A DNA stretch of 54,513 nucleotides, taken from NCBI RefSeq assembly GCF_021300655.1, contig NZ_JAJTNB010000008.1, positions 1 through 54,513 on the forward strand, read 5' to 3'. A model generated the notes under the pieces. The model ran no database searches. It was not told the origin of the DNA and worked only from the letters and a program-made list of their open reading frames with translations. Shown here in pieces: positions 35,488 through 44,079 of the stretch. How positions within the stretch are numbered: position 1 is the first letter of the stretch; every line of letters begins with the position of its first letter. This DNA is from Helicobacter kayseriensis. Lineage in GTDB: Bacteria; Campylobacterota; Campylobacteria; Campylobacterales; Helicobacteraceae. The position numbers and the translations under genes were made by a program.

Positions 35488-35809
35488 TAGGTGTAGCTAT
35501 AAGCCGAGTTCTGTATTGGGTGGGTATTTATCTAGAGGAACATTTCGCAATGCCCTTCAAGCGAGAAGTATAAAATCAAAGACAAAAACCATGCTTCTCT
35601 TGCTACGGATTGGGTTTACATGGACACTTTGAATTTCTCCAAAGTCGGTAGGCTCTTACCCCACCTTTTCACCCTTACCACTCAAAGTGGCGGTTATTTT
35701 CTGTTGCACTTTCCCTTAGATTGCTCTAGCCATTTGTTAAATGGAATCCTGTCTTTGTGTAGCTCGGACTTTCCTCTTTGAAATTCAAAGCAACCACCTG
35801 CTACACCTA
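35488..35809 (-). ncRNA. rnpB: RNase P RNA (bacterial type A)
   Basis: This is the catalytic RNA that trims tRNA 5' leaders. On the minus strand the ends TAGGTGTAG and CTACACCTA pair as helix P1. Near the 5' end is the universal P4 strand GAGGAAAGTCCGAGC (complement of about 35762-35776), and near the 3' end ACAGAACTCGGCTTAT, the other P4 strand. A GGTAAGGGTGAAAAGGTGGG segment between them matches the tRNA 3'-end binding region around J15/16. At about 322 bases it has the usual length. It is transcribed away from the efflux operon. Confidence 0.95.
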
Positions 35810-35878
35810 ATTTTTGAGAAACATAATTTTAGCTAAAATATTTAGCAAAGTTATCTAGATGGCAAGCAGGATCACAGA
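35810..35878. promoter_or_regulatory. Divergent promoter region between rnpB and the efflux operon
   Basis: A/T-rich spacer of 69 bases. On the minus strand TATGTT (35820-35825) could be the rnpB -10, placing the start close to the P1 helix. On the plus strand TAAAAT (35834-35839) could be the -10 of the efflux operon. The stretch agctaaaatatttagc-like inverted symmetry at 35830-35846 lies between them and might serve as a repressor site; no regulator gene is adjacent. Confidence 0.3.
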
Positions 35879-36928
35879 ATGAAAAAGCTTTGGTTTATAT
35901 TGGCATTAATGGTGGTTGGTTTGGTGGCCAAACCCTCAATTGTAAGTTCTCAGCCCATTAAAAAGGGAAAGTTAGATTCGCAAAATATGTTTTTGGGAGT
36001 TGTGAAATTTAAGGAAAACTCTCAGATTGCTTCACAAAGTAGTGGGGTTGTGGAGAAGATTTTGTTTGAATTGGGCGAAAGTGTCAAAAAGGGGGAGAAT
36101 TTAGTCATCCTCAATTCGGATTTATTGCAAAAAGATATTGAATCTAAAGAAGCCAAGCTTAAGCAGGCCAAGCTTCTTAAAGAATATCAATTCAAAGAAT
36201 TGGAGCGCTATAGAAATCTTTTAGAAAGCGATTCGATTGCATTGCAACAATACGAAAAACTCAATTATGAGTTTCAAGTTCAAGATTTGACGATCCTTTC
36301 TTTGGAAGCCGAACTTGAGCAAGCAAGGGTTGAGTTGTCCAAAAAGATCATTAAAGCTCCTTTTGATGGCGTGATTGTCAAAAAGAATGTCAATATTGGA
36401 GAGTGGATTAAGACTGGAGAGGGTATTTGTGAGATTTTGAATAATTCTAGAGTGGAAGCCATTATTGATGTTCCCAATGCAATTTTGCCTTTCAATAAAC
36501 TTGGGGATTCTGTAAGTGTGAATATCAACAAGCAAAACTACACGGGTAAGATTAGAGCCATTATCCCCAAAGCAGATAGTCGCTCTCGCACTTTTCCTGT
36601 AGTGATTGCTCTTCCAAATGGAGAGCGCTTGTTTGATGGGATGGCTGCAAGTGCGATGCTTAAAAGTGGGGGAGAAAGTGAGGGATATATCGTGCCTCGT
36701 GATAGTGTGCTTGAGTATCGCAATCGTCCTAGTGTTTTTGTCATAAAAGATGGAAGGGCTTTGGCGGTGAGTGTAGAGGTTTTGGCGATTTCTGGAGGGA
36801 TTGCTGTGGTAAGAGGGAATCTTAATGAAAAAGATCGTGTCATCTATAGAGGTCAATATCGTCTTCAAGATGGTGTAGAAGTGAGAGAGAGTATTGGAAT
36901 GATGAAGCAAAAAGCAGAACTAGCATGA
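35879..36928 (+). CDS. RND efflux periplasmic adaptor (membrane fusion protein)
   Basis: The adaptor links the inner-membrane RND pump to the outer-membrane channel. The 349 residues begin with a signal peptide (KKLWFILALMVVGLVA). The biotinyl-lipoyl halves are SQIASQSSGVVEKILFELGESVKKGENLVIL and KAPFDGVIVKKNVNIGEWIKTG in part, separated by a coiled-coil hairpin (about residues 88-160). A beta-barrel and membrane-proximal domain follow (RTFPVVIALPNGERLFDGMAA is typical). ATG 35879 follows AGGA. The stop overlaps the RND gene start by 4 bases. Functionally it resembles the HefB/CmeE group, but the specific system cannot be named. Confidence 0.92.
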   Translation: MKKLWFILALMVVGLVAKPSIVSSQPIKKGKLDSQNMFLGVVKFKENSQIASQSSGVVEKILFELGESVKKGENLVILNSDLLQKDIESKEAKLKQAKLLKEYQFKELERYRNLLESDSIALQQYEKLNYEFQVQDLTILSLEAELEQARVELSKKIIKAPFDGVIVKKNVNIGEWIKTGEGICEILNNSRVEAIIDVPNAILPFNKLGDSVSVNINKQNYTGKIRAIIPKADSRSRTFPVVIALPNGERLFDGMAASAMLKSGGESEGYIVPRDSVLEYRNRPSVFVIKDGRALAVSVEVLAISGGIAVVRGNLNEKDRVIYRGQYRLQDGVEVRESIGMMKQKAELA

Positions 36929-39900
36929 ATTTAGTTAAAGGTGCGATCAAATACCCTGTTGTCGTTTTGGTAGGGATTATTTTTGTTTTTTTATTTGGAG
37001 GGATTGCGTTTTCTCATCTTCCCTATCAGCTAACTCCAAAAGTTGTTTATCCTGTGATTAGTATTTATACAAGCTGGAAGAATGCAAGTCCTTATGAAAT
37101 TGAAGCAGAGATTATTGCCCCCCAAGAAAAGGCACTCAAAAGCTTAGAATCTTTACAAAGTATGACTTCTATCTCAAGGGAAGGGAGGGGGAGCATCACG
37201 TTGGAATTTAAGCAAGGGAGCAATATCAATACGCTCTTATTGCAGGTTTCTCAAAAGTTAGAAGAAGTTAGAGGATATCCCAATGATGTGAGCAAACCCA
37301 TCATCAAAGCAAGTGGAGAGAATATCCCTCCAAGCATTTATCTTTTTTTGCAATCAACACAAGCCGATCTTTCTGTGGAAGATCAAAGAGTCTTTTTTGT
37401 GGAGAATGTTGTTCCATTTTTGGAAAGGATTCCTGGGGTAGGGGAAGTAAGTGTGTGGGGTGGAAGAGATGAGCAGATGCATATTCTCCTTGATACGCGT
37501 TTGCTTGCATATAACAATATTACAATTTCTGAAGTGATCTCTGCTATCAAGAGGGCCAATAGTAACACTTCTGCAGGAGTATTAGACTATAGCTCTAGGA
37601 GTTATCGTATCCGTGTTGATTCTAAATTTGCCTCCATTGAGGATATTTATAACACGGTGATTAAAAGTGAGGGGGGAAGAAATCTTTTATTGCGTGATGT
37701 AGCAGAGGTCAAAGAGGGATTTGCCAAAACTCAAGTTTATAGTTTTTATAACAATAAAGATGCGATTTCTGTGCGGATTCATCCAAGTGTATTTGCAAGT
37801 GTCTTAGAGCTCACAGATGCAGTCGAAAAAGAAGTCAAAAAGCTCAATGAGGGTATCCTAAAAGATCATCATCTAGAGCTTGCGTGGAGTAGGGATCAGC
37901 GAGGATATATCTTAGAATCCATTGCATTGGTCAAAGAAAATATTCTTTATGGGATTTTGTTTGCCGCGATTGTGTTGTTTGTTTTCCTAAGAAGTTTCAG
38001 CTCTGTTTTTGTTGTGGCGTTTGTGATTCCTGTGAGTATTTTTGGGACTTTTATTGTTTTGGAGTTTTTGGATCGCACTCTCAATGTGGTCTCTTTGGCA
38101 GGAATTTCATTTGCAATCAGTATGCTTGTTGATAATGCGATTGTGGTCCTTGAAAATATTCAAAGGCATCAAGCCCAAGGAAAGACCCTATACAAATCCT
38201 GTATTGATGGAGTGAGGGAAGTGGTTGGGGCTCTTTTTGCCTCTGTTTTGACGACTGTAGCGATCTTTGTCCCCATTTTGGGATTGCAAAGTGAGAGCGG
38301 TCAGCTCTTTTATGATATTGCCTTGAGTGCAACTTCTGCTCTTTTGATTTCTCTTTTTGTGTCTTTGTTTGTCGTGCCAATGATGACTTATCAAATGCAA
38401 AGTAAAAGTGAGTTTTTTGGATGTATAAAACGATGGATTCAAAAAGGTGCATCATTTGTGTTTTATCCATTTGATTATTGCGGAAAACTCTTTTATCGTT
38501 TGATGAGCGTTGTGCTGAAGGTGATTTTGACTTCTATTTGGGGAAGGATTGTTTGTATTGGTGGGTTTGTTGCATTAAGTTTTTGGCTTTATGGAATCCT
38601 TTTCCCCAAAATCTCTTATCTCCCTAGCGGAGATCAAAATTTTGCAATTTCTTATTTGAGTGCTCCTCCAGGATTATCTTATGAAGAGCGAAAAGAAATC
38701 GCTCAAGCATTTTATGAGCAAAACAAACAATATCTTAGTATCAATGGATACACAGCAAAGTCTCCCCAAGATGTGCCAGAAATCAAGGATTTGTTTTTTA
38801 TTGGGAATGAATCTTTTATGATGATTGGTGCGATTGCTCAAGATCCTAAGCGTATCGGAGATTTGGCTAAAAAATTGCAACAAAATATCAATGATATTCC
38901 CTCAGTGAGAGGAAGCGTCTTTCAGCAAGGAATCTTTGATGCAGGAAATGGGGGGTTGAGTATCGATCTTTACCTTAATGGCTTGAATTTGGAAACATTG
39001 AGAGATGATGCGTATAAGATGATTGAAGCGATCAAGGAAAAAATGCCAAAAGCAAGCGTGAGGGCAATCCCAACGCTTGAAATCAACAATAAAGAAATCA
39101 CTTTTTATCCTGATACACAAGCTTTGGCTCTCAATGGAATGGACCCTAAGGGATTTGGCGAGATTTTGAGCACATTGCTAAATGGAAGGACGATTGGAGA
39201 GTATCAAACCTCTAGTGGAAAAAATATTGATCTTGTTTTGAAATCTAAGCAACGCTCTTCTTTTGCACCAGAAGATTTGAATTATGCACAGATTTATACT
39301 CCACAAGGCAATGTTGTGTCATTGTATTCTTTAGCACAAATCAAAGAAGAATATGGAATCACGCAAATCCGCCACTATGAGCGTGATCGCAGTATGCTTT
39401 TGATTGTTATCCCTCCTCAAAATATGGCTTTAGAAGAAGCGCTCAATGTGATCAAAAATGAAGTCCTGCCCTCTGTTGGGCTTGATCCTCAAACCAAAGT
39501 TTTGTTAAAAGGGAGTGCAGATAAGCTTGAGCAAACCAAAGATGAGTTGTTGGGAGGCTTTGTTTTGGCTGTTGTGATCACTTATTTGCTTTTGTGTGCG
39601 TTGTATGGAAACTTTTTCTATCCTTTTGTGATTATTATGACTTTGCCTTTTGCTGTAGTGGGTGGGTTTATCGGACTAAAACTTACAAATCTCTTTGTCG
39701 CACCACAGCCGATGGATATCTTAGCGATGCTTGGAATGATCATTTTGGTGGGAAGTGTTGTGAATAATGCAATTTTGATTGTGTATCAGAGTTTGATCAA
39801 TATGCGTGAGTATGGCATGCAAGCTTTACAAGGTGTCTTTGATGCGACATTGAGCAGGATTCGTCCTATTTATATGAGTATGCTGACAAGTGTTTTTGGA

Positions 39901-40077
39901 TTATTGCCATTGGTGATTTTTAGTGGAAGTGGGAGTGAGATTTATCGTGGATTGGGTGCAGTGATCGTGGGAGGATTGGTTTTTTCGACTTTTGTGACGA
40001 TTTTTGTTATTCCTGCGATTTTGCTCTTTTTTATCAAAGGTGAAGAAAAGTACCATTCCAAAGGAAAATGGCATTGA
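36925..40077 (+). CDS. RND (HAE1-type) multidrug efflux transporter
   Basis: The 1050-residue proton-driven inner-membrane pump has 12 expected membrane helices: one at the N-terminus, six around 335-560 and five at about 860-1040, with two large periplasmic loops. Typical blocks are YPVISIYTSWKNASPYEIE, GVGEVSVWGGRDEQM, the TM4 motif ISMLVDNAIVVLENIQRHQ, and TLPFAVVGGFIGLKLTN with GMIILVGSVVNNAILIVYQ in the second half. In TM4 the usual Asp-Asp pair of AcrB is Asp-Asn (Asp near residue 402), as in several HAE relatives. It overlaps the adaptor by 4 bases and the channel gene by 10. Substrates are unknown. Confidence 0.95.
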   Translation: MNLVKGAIKYPVVVLVGIIFVFLFGGIAFSHLPYQLTPKVVYPVISIYTSWKNASPYEIEAEIIAPQEKALKSLESLQSMTSISREGRGSITLEFKQGSNINTLLLQVSQKLEEVRGYPNDVSKPIIKASGENIPPSIYLFLQSTQADLSVEDQRVFFVENVVPFLERIPGVGEVSVWGGRDEQMHILLDTRLLAYNNITISEVISAIKRANSNTSAGVLDYSSRSYRIRVDSKFASIEDIYNTVIKSEGGRNLLLRDVAEVKEGFAKTQVYSFYNNKDAISVRIHPSVFASVLELTDAVEKEVKKLNEGILKDHHLELAWSRDQRGYILESIALVKENILYGILFAAIVLFVFLRSFSSVFVVAFVIPVSIFGTFIVLEFLDRTLNVVSLAGISFAISMLVDNAIVVLENIQRHQAQGKTLYKSCIDGVREVVGALFASVLTTVAIFVPILGLQSESGQLFYDIALSATSALLISLFVSLFVVPMMTYQMQSKSEFFGCIKRWIQKGASFVFYPFDYCGKLFYRLMSVVLKVILTSIWGRIVCIGGFVALSFWLYGILFPKISYLPSGDQNFAISYLSAPPGLSYEERKEIAQAFYEQNKQYLSINGYTAKSPQDVPEIKDLFFIGNESFMMIGAIAQDPKRIGDLAKKLQQNINDIPSVRGSVFQQGIFDAGNGGLSIDLYLNGLNLETLRDDAYKMIEAIKEKMPKASVRAIPTLEINNKEITFYPDTQALALNGMDPKGFGEILSTLLNGRTIGEYQTSSGKNIDLVLKSKQRSSFAPEDLNYAQIYTPQGNVVSLYSLAQIKEEYGITQIRHYERDRSMLLIVIPPQNMALEEALNVIKNEVLPSVGLDPQTKVLLKGSADKLEQTKDELLGGFVLAVVITYLLLCALYGNFFYPFVIIMTLPFAVVGGFIGLKLTNLFVAPQPMDILAMLGMIILVGSVVNNAILIVYQSLINMREYGMQALQGVFDATLSRIRPIYMSMLTSVFGLLPLVIFSGSGSEIYRGLGAVIVGGLVFSTFVTIFVIPAILLFFIKGEEKYHSKGKWH

Positions 40078-41297
40078 AAAAAATAGTGTGTTTAATCTGT
40101 TGTAGTGTGTTTTTGGGAGCTTTGGATCTTTATGAGAGTGTTGAGCTTGTTTTGCAAAAGAGCCATAAGCTCAAAGAGCAAGAAGCGATTTTGAAGAAAT
40201 TTCAAGCTGATTTGGGCGTTTATGAAGGGAATTACTATCCAAAGATTGATTTCTCTTATAAGAGTGGATATGGAGCACTTTCAAACCAATTTGGAAATAA
40301 AGCAAGCTTGGGGCTAGAGCTTAATCTCTTCAATGGAATGAAGGATAAAAATTCCCTAGAGATGCAAAAAAAATACATTCAATCTCAAGAAGAAGAGATG
40401 AAAAAAGTGCAAGAAGAAGTTAAATATATGACAAAAAAACTCTATGTCCAAATTCTTCTTGCAAAGGGTGTTTTGGAGATTTCTAAAGAATCTGCCAAAC
40501 TCTTGGAACTCCAGCTCAAGCAAGCTCAGCAATTTTATAAACAAGGGATTTGGGCAAAAAACAATGTCTTAAGCGTTGAGGTGAGTTTAGCAAGTGCACA
40601 ATTAGATATCAACTCTAATACAACTCATTTAAACTATCTTCTTTCTGCTTTGGAGGCAATGATTGAAGAGCCAATCGATCTTGCTTTGATGAAAGATTTG
40701 CCTCTAAATACTGAAGAGATGGATTATGATCGCTTGAGCTTATTGATGTTTGAGTATAAGCCAGAATATCAAGCCATGCAGAGACAGAAAGAAGCCTTGA
40801 TCTATGAAATTTCTTCTTTGAAGGGGAATTACTATCCAAAGATTGATCTAGGGATTTCTGGAGATTATAGCTTTGGAGGGAGGTATTATGGAGATTCTCA
40901 GGTATTTGTAGGTCTTGGAGTTTCCATTAATCTCTTCAATGGTTTGAAAGATGCAAAGAGAGTAGAAGCAAAGCAACAAGAGCTCCTCGCATTAGAATCT
41001 AAAATCTCTGCTTATAAACGAGATGCTCTCATTGAGCTTAAAAAGGCGATTGGGGATTTTAATTTGGCAAAAGATCAATATGTCTTATCCCAAAAAGCGA
41101 TCCAAAATGCTCAAGAGAATTATCGCATCGTCTCAAATCGCTATAAACAAAAGCTTGAGACATCCAATGAGCTTCTTGATGCGGAATTGATGCTCAAAAA
41201 TGCAAGAGCCAATCTCTTAAAATCACAATATGCAATTTGGGAGTATTCCTTCTATATCGAATTTTTGATGGGAGGGAATAAGGGGGTATTTTTCTAG
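40068..41297 (+). CDS. TolC-family outer membrane efflux protein
   Basis: The channel component of the tripartite pump: a trimeric outer-membrane barrel with a periplasmic alpha-helical tunnel. The 409 residues begin with a signal peptide (KKIVCLICCSVFLGALD). They show the internal duplication of the family: NYYPKIDFSYKSGYG ... ELNLFNGMKDK and NYYPKIDLGISGDYS ... SINLFNGLKDA, each followed by a long helical hairpin. The order adaptor-pump-channel differs from H. pylori hefABC, where the channel comes first. No terminator hairpin is obvious after the stop. Confidence 0.94.
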   Translation: MALKKIVCLICCSVFLGALDLYESVELVLQKSHKLKEQEAILKKFQADLGVYEGNYYPKIDFSYKSGYGALSNQFGNKASLGLELNLFNGMKDKNSLEMQKKYIQSQEEEMKKVQEEVKYMTKKLYVQILLAKGVLEISKESAKLLELQLKQAQQFYKQGIWAKNNVLSVEVSLASAQLDINSNTTHLNYLLSALEAMIEEPIDLALMKDLPLNTEEMDYDRLSLLMFEYKPEYQAMQRQKEALIYEISSLKGNYYPKIDLGISGDYSFGGRYYGDSQVFVGLGVSINLFNGLKDAKRVEAKQQELLALESKISAYKRDALIELKKAIGDFNLAKDQYVLSQKAIQNAQENYRIVSNRYKQKLETSNELLDAELMLKNARANLLKSQYAIWEYSFYIEFLMGGNKGVFF

Positions 41298-41694
41298 GGG
41301 AACTTAGGATTTTTAGAGAATTGAAAGGGATAGGGTGAGGAGGATGGATTGATCAAATGACTTATTTATGTCCAAGAGCTAGTAGAGGGCAATGGGGGAT
41401 TTTTCAAAACCGCATAAAACCTTAATGGATAAAATGCTCAAATTGAGTTTAGAAATGTATTGGCTGAGAGTATGTGAATCATCTGATGTATATTTGCTTT
41501 TTAGTAATTCAATGGCAATAAAAAATTTAAAGAGCGTATTGCGCACAAGATGTTGATATGTAGTATAGCAAATTTGCTATCAGAGAGAGAAGGTGAGCAC
41601 AAGATACTTGCAAAATGCTCAAAAATCATTTAGAGAAATTGCTTTTCTTATATATCTGAAAGAATGTTGGAGTAGTTTGTGGGATTTTAAACAA
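41298..41694. other. Intergenic region without a recognisable gene (397 bases)
   Basis: The stretch between the efflux operon and the tRNA pair has no frame that looks coding on either strand and no recognised RNA. It contains one perfect palindrome at 41565-41580, reported separately. It may be the remnant of a lost gene or hold the 3' ends of the two convergent transcripts. Confidence 0.5.
41565..41580. repeat. Perfect 16-base palindrome, possible operator
   Basis: ATAGCAAATTTGCTAT is its own reverse complement. It lies in otherwise featureless intergenic DNA. A dimeric regulator site is possible; there is no U-run after it, so it is not a standard terminator. Confidence 0.5.
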
Positions 41695-41770
41695 TGGTGG
41701 CCACGATTGGACTCGAACCAACGACCACTACCATGTCAAGGTAGTGCTCTACCAACTGAGCTACGCGACC
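41695..41770 (-). tRNA. tRNA-Val (GAC anticodon)
   Basis: A complete cloverleaf is seen on the minus strand: acceptor GGTCGCG/CGTGGCC, anticodon stem CTACC/GGTAG around loop TTGACAT giving anticodon GAC, T-loop GTTCGAGTC, and encoded CCA at 41695-41697. It is the second gene of a two-tRNA transcript after tRNA-Ala. Confidence 0.95.
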
Positions 41771-41786
41771 AAAGACAAAATAAAGA

Positions 41787-41862
41787 TGGTGGAGAATAGC
41801 GGGTTCGAACCGCTGACCCCAACGCTGCCAGCGTTGTGCTCTCCCAACTGAGCTAATTCCCC
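41787..41862 (-). tRNA. tRNA-Ala (GGC anticodon)
   Basis: The cloverleaf on the minus strand has acceptor GGGGAAT/ATTCTCC, anticodon stem CAACG/CGTTG around loop CTGGCAG giving anticodon GGC, T-loop GTTCGAACC, and encoded CCA at 41787-41789. It is 16 bases upstream of tRNA-Val and probably cotranscribed. Confidence 0.95.
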
Positions 41863-41875
41863 AAAGCAAAACGCA

Positions 41876-41881
41876 ATTATA
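41876..41881 (-). promoter_or_regulatory. -10 box of the tRNA-Ala/tRNA-Val promoter
   Basis: Minus-strand TATAAT lies 14 bases before the mature tRNA-Ala 5' end, so transcription would begin just before the tRNA. The -35 region is not recognisable. It sits just after the stop of the upstream WecA-like gene. Confidence 0.6.
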
Positions 41882-41899
41882 CGCAAAAAGATAGAAAAA

Positions 41900-42946
41900 T
41901 TATCGTTTTTTGCGTGCAAAAAGAGTGCTTCTAGAGTAAATCACTCCATATATTAAAATAAAAGCAAGAGAGATGAGAAGCAAAAATAAGTCATTTGAAG
42001 AAACAAAAGTTGAGAGAATCATAAAAGGAGAGACACTAAGCACGATAAAAAGGCTTGTTTTGGCATTGTGTTTTAAGAATCGCTTGTATAAGATGGTGTG
42101 CAAGTGAAGTTTGTCGGGTTGCACTGGAGAGAGATGTCTGATAAATTTTCTGCGATAGATAGAAAAAATCACTTCCCAAAAAGGGTAAATCAAAAGAGCG
42201 ATGCCAAACCAAGGAGAGATATTGGGGGTTGTCTCTCCATTTAGAGGGGTTTGTGTGATGTGGATCAGTAATCCTGCAAGAACAAATCCCAAGAAATAAG
42301 CCCCCCCATCACCCAAAAAAATCTTCCCCCAAGGAAAATTAAAGATAAAAAATCCCAACACAGAAGCTATAAGGATGACAATAAGACAAGATTCAATCAA
42401 AGAGTGGGGTAGGAGAAAATAAAGACACACAAGAGCCAAAAGAGTGATTCCGCTTGCCAATCCATTAAATCCATCAATAATATTGAGGGCATTGACCATT
42501 CCGACAATGGCAAAGATACTAAAAGGAATGCCAATATAGGCAGGTAGTTCTATACCAAAACCAAGATTTGATAAGTAACTTTCACTCAAAAAGACAAAAA
42601 AACCAGCACCAAGACATTGCAAAATCAATCTTGTTTTGGGGTTAAGAGAGGCGTTGAAATCTTCGATGATTCCACTCATAAAAATAATACTTCCACCTAC
42701 AAAAAGCCCAAGAAAAAGAGGTTGAGGATGATAGAGATAAAACAAAACAAGTCCCCAAAAGAAAGGAGCAAAAATACCAATCCCTCCTGCTCTTGGAGTA
42801 GGGAGGGTATGCATTTTCTGCGGTTTTTTATCCATTTCAGAATCAATAAATAATCTATATTTTTTGGCAAGAAAAATCACGCTCAAGTGAAGTATTACAG
42901 AAAAAAGAAAAGAGCTAATGAAGAGCTTTAGAATCATTTCATCCAT
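41900..42946 (-). CDS. WecA/MraY-like polyprenyl-phosphate glycan-1-phosphate transferase
   Basis: Enzymes of this family load a sugar-1-phosphate from UDP-HexNAc onto undecaprenyl phosphate, starting O-antigen or related glycan synthesis. The roughly 348-residue protein has about ten membrane helices and the family motifs KMHTLPTPRAGGIGIF, GIIEDFNASLNPKTRL (Asp-rich), NALNIIDGFNGLASG, FLGDGGAYFLGFVLAG and HLHTILYKR (His motif). That pattern fits WecA rather than MraY. Several ATGs are possible (42961, 42946, 42937); 42937 gives an ATGA overlap with galE, while 42946 has GGGA about nine bases before it. A run of seven G lies in the coding strand at the GDGG motif. HP1581 is the likely H. pylori counterpart. 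Confidence 0.9.
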   Translation of the reverse strand: MDEMILKLFISSFLFSVILHLSVIFLAKKYRLFIDSEMDKKPQKMHTLPTPRAGGIGIFAPFFWGLVLFYLYHPQPLFLGLFVGGSIIFMSGIIEDFNASLNPKTRLILQCLGAGFFVFLSESYLSNLGFGIELPAYIGIPFSIFAIVGMVNALNIIDGFNGLASGITLLALVCLYFLLPHSLIESCLIVILIASVLGFFIFNFPWGKIFLGDGGAYFLGFVLAGLLIHITQTPLNGETTPNISPWFGIALLIYPFWEVIFSIYRRKFIRHLSPVQPDKLHLHTILYKRFLKHNAKTSLFIVLSVSPFMILSTFVSSNDLFLLLISLAFILIYGVIYSRSTLFARKKR

Positions 42947-43965
42947 AAAGATTTTTCCCATTCATATGCGCTTTTGCAAATGAGCTTTAGATCATCATAT
43001 TGAGGCTTCCAATCTGTATGAGAGATGAGGCGTTCGTTACTTGCAATAAGAATCGCAGGATCTCCATCTCTAGGGTGATCAATCTCTGCACAAAAATCAA
43101 CTCCACTGACTTCTTTCATCGTCTCAATTACTTCTTTGACGCTATAGCCACGATTGTATCCGACATTGAAGATGTCAGATTGCTTGTGAGTTTGGAGATA
43201 TTTAAAAGCACTAAGATGAGCAGTTGCTAAGTCATTGATATGAATATAATCTCTGATGCAAGTCCCATCTTGTGTTGGATAGCAATCTCCATAAATTGAC
43301 ATTTTTGCACGCTTGCCAATCGCGCATTCGCTAGCGACCTTGATCAGGTGTGTGGCATTAAGACTTCTTTGTCCCAAACCGCTAGAATGCTTTAGTTCCT
43401 CTTCTGTATTGTGGATGTTGGCCCCAGCGACATTGAAATATCTTAGAGCGATATAGGTGAAGTCATGCACCTTGCTCACATCTTTCAAAACCTGCTCACT
43501 CATCAGTTTGGAGCTTCCATAGGGGTTGATTGGGTTGAGGAGACATTCTTCTGTGACGGGATTGATAGAGGGTTCGCCATAGACTGCAGCTGTAGAACTA
43601 AAGAGAAATTTTGGAATATGATTTTGCACACATAGATGAATGAAGTTTGTCGTATTGAGCGCGTTGTTGAGATAATACTTGAGGGGGTTTGAGACTGATT
43701 CACTTACGATAATAGAGGCTGCAAAATGAATAACAGCATCAAAGTGATGGGCTTGCATGATTTGATCAAGTTTCTCAAGATCATTGAGATTTGCTTGGAT
43801 GAGTTGTACTCTTGAGGGAAATTTCTGATTGAGATAGTCAAAGTTTTGTATAAATCCCGTGCTGAGATCATCGATAATTATGATTTGCGCATCAGTTTGT
43901 CTTAAAAATTCATATGCTGTATGAGAGCCAATATACCCACTTCCGCCAGTGAAAAGAAGCTTCAT
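42934..43965 (-). CDS. galE: UDP-glucose 4-epimerase GalE
   Basis: GalE interconverts UDP-glucose and UDP-galactose (some forms also the GlcNAc pair), supplying sugars for LPS and other glycans. The 343 residues start with the NAD-binding GGSGYIGSHTAYEF, then VIHFAASIIVSES, SSTAAVYGEP, the catalytic NPYGSSKLMSEQVL (YxxxK), RYFNVAGAN, GTCIRDYIHINDLA and FNVGYNRGYSVKEVIE. A full AAGGAGG precedes ATG 43965. The 3' end overlaps the WecA-like start, so epimerase and glycan initiator are coupled. Confidence 0.96.
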   Translation of the reverse strand: MKLLFTGGSGYIGSHTAYEFLRQTDAQIIIIDDLSTGFIQNFDYLNQKFPSRVQLIQANLNDLEKLDQIMQAHHFDAVIHFAASIIVSESVSNPLKYYLNNALNTTNFIHLCVQNHIPKFLFSSTAAVYGEPSINPVTEECLLNPINPYGSSKLMSEQVLKDVSKVHDFTYIALRYFNVAGANIHNTEEELKHSSGLGQRSLNATHLIKVASECAIGKRAKMSIYGDCYPTQDGTCIRDYIHINDLATAHLSAFKYLQTHKQSDIFNVGYNRGYSVKEVIETMKEVSGVDFCAEIDHPRDGDPAILIASNERLISHTDWKPQYDDLKLICKSAYEWEKSLWMK

Positions 43966-43990
43966 TGTTTCCTCCTTTTGGGAATATTTT

Positions 43991-44000
43991 TATAATTATA
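43991..44000. promoter_or_regulatory. Palindromic TATAATTATA, shared -10 of galE and ftsW
   Basis: TATAATTATA gives TATAAT on both strands (43991-43996 plus; 43995-44000 minus). It would start galE near 43988, with a short leader before its AAGGAGG, and ftsW near 44003. The two promoters overlap and cannot be used at the same moment. A second TAAAAT near 44040 may also serve ftsW. Confidence 0.5.
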
Positions 44001-44079
44001 GTGCTTTTATCGCACCAAGTTGTGATCTATGAAAATAGGTTAAAATTTTGTTTTTATTTTTAGGAAGTGGTTAGAAAGT

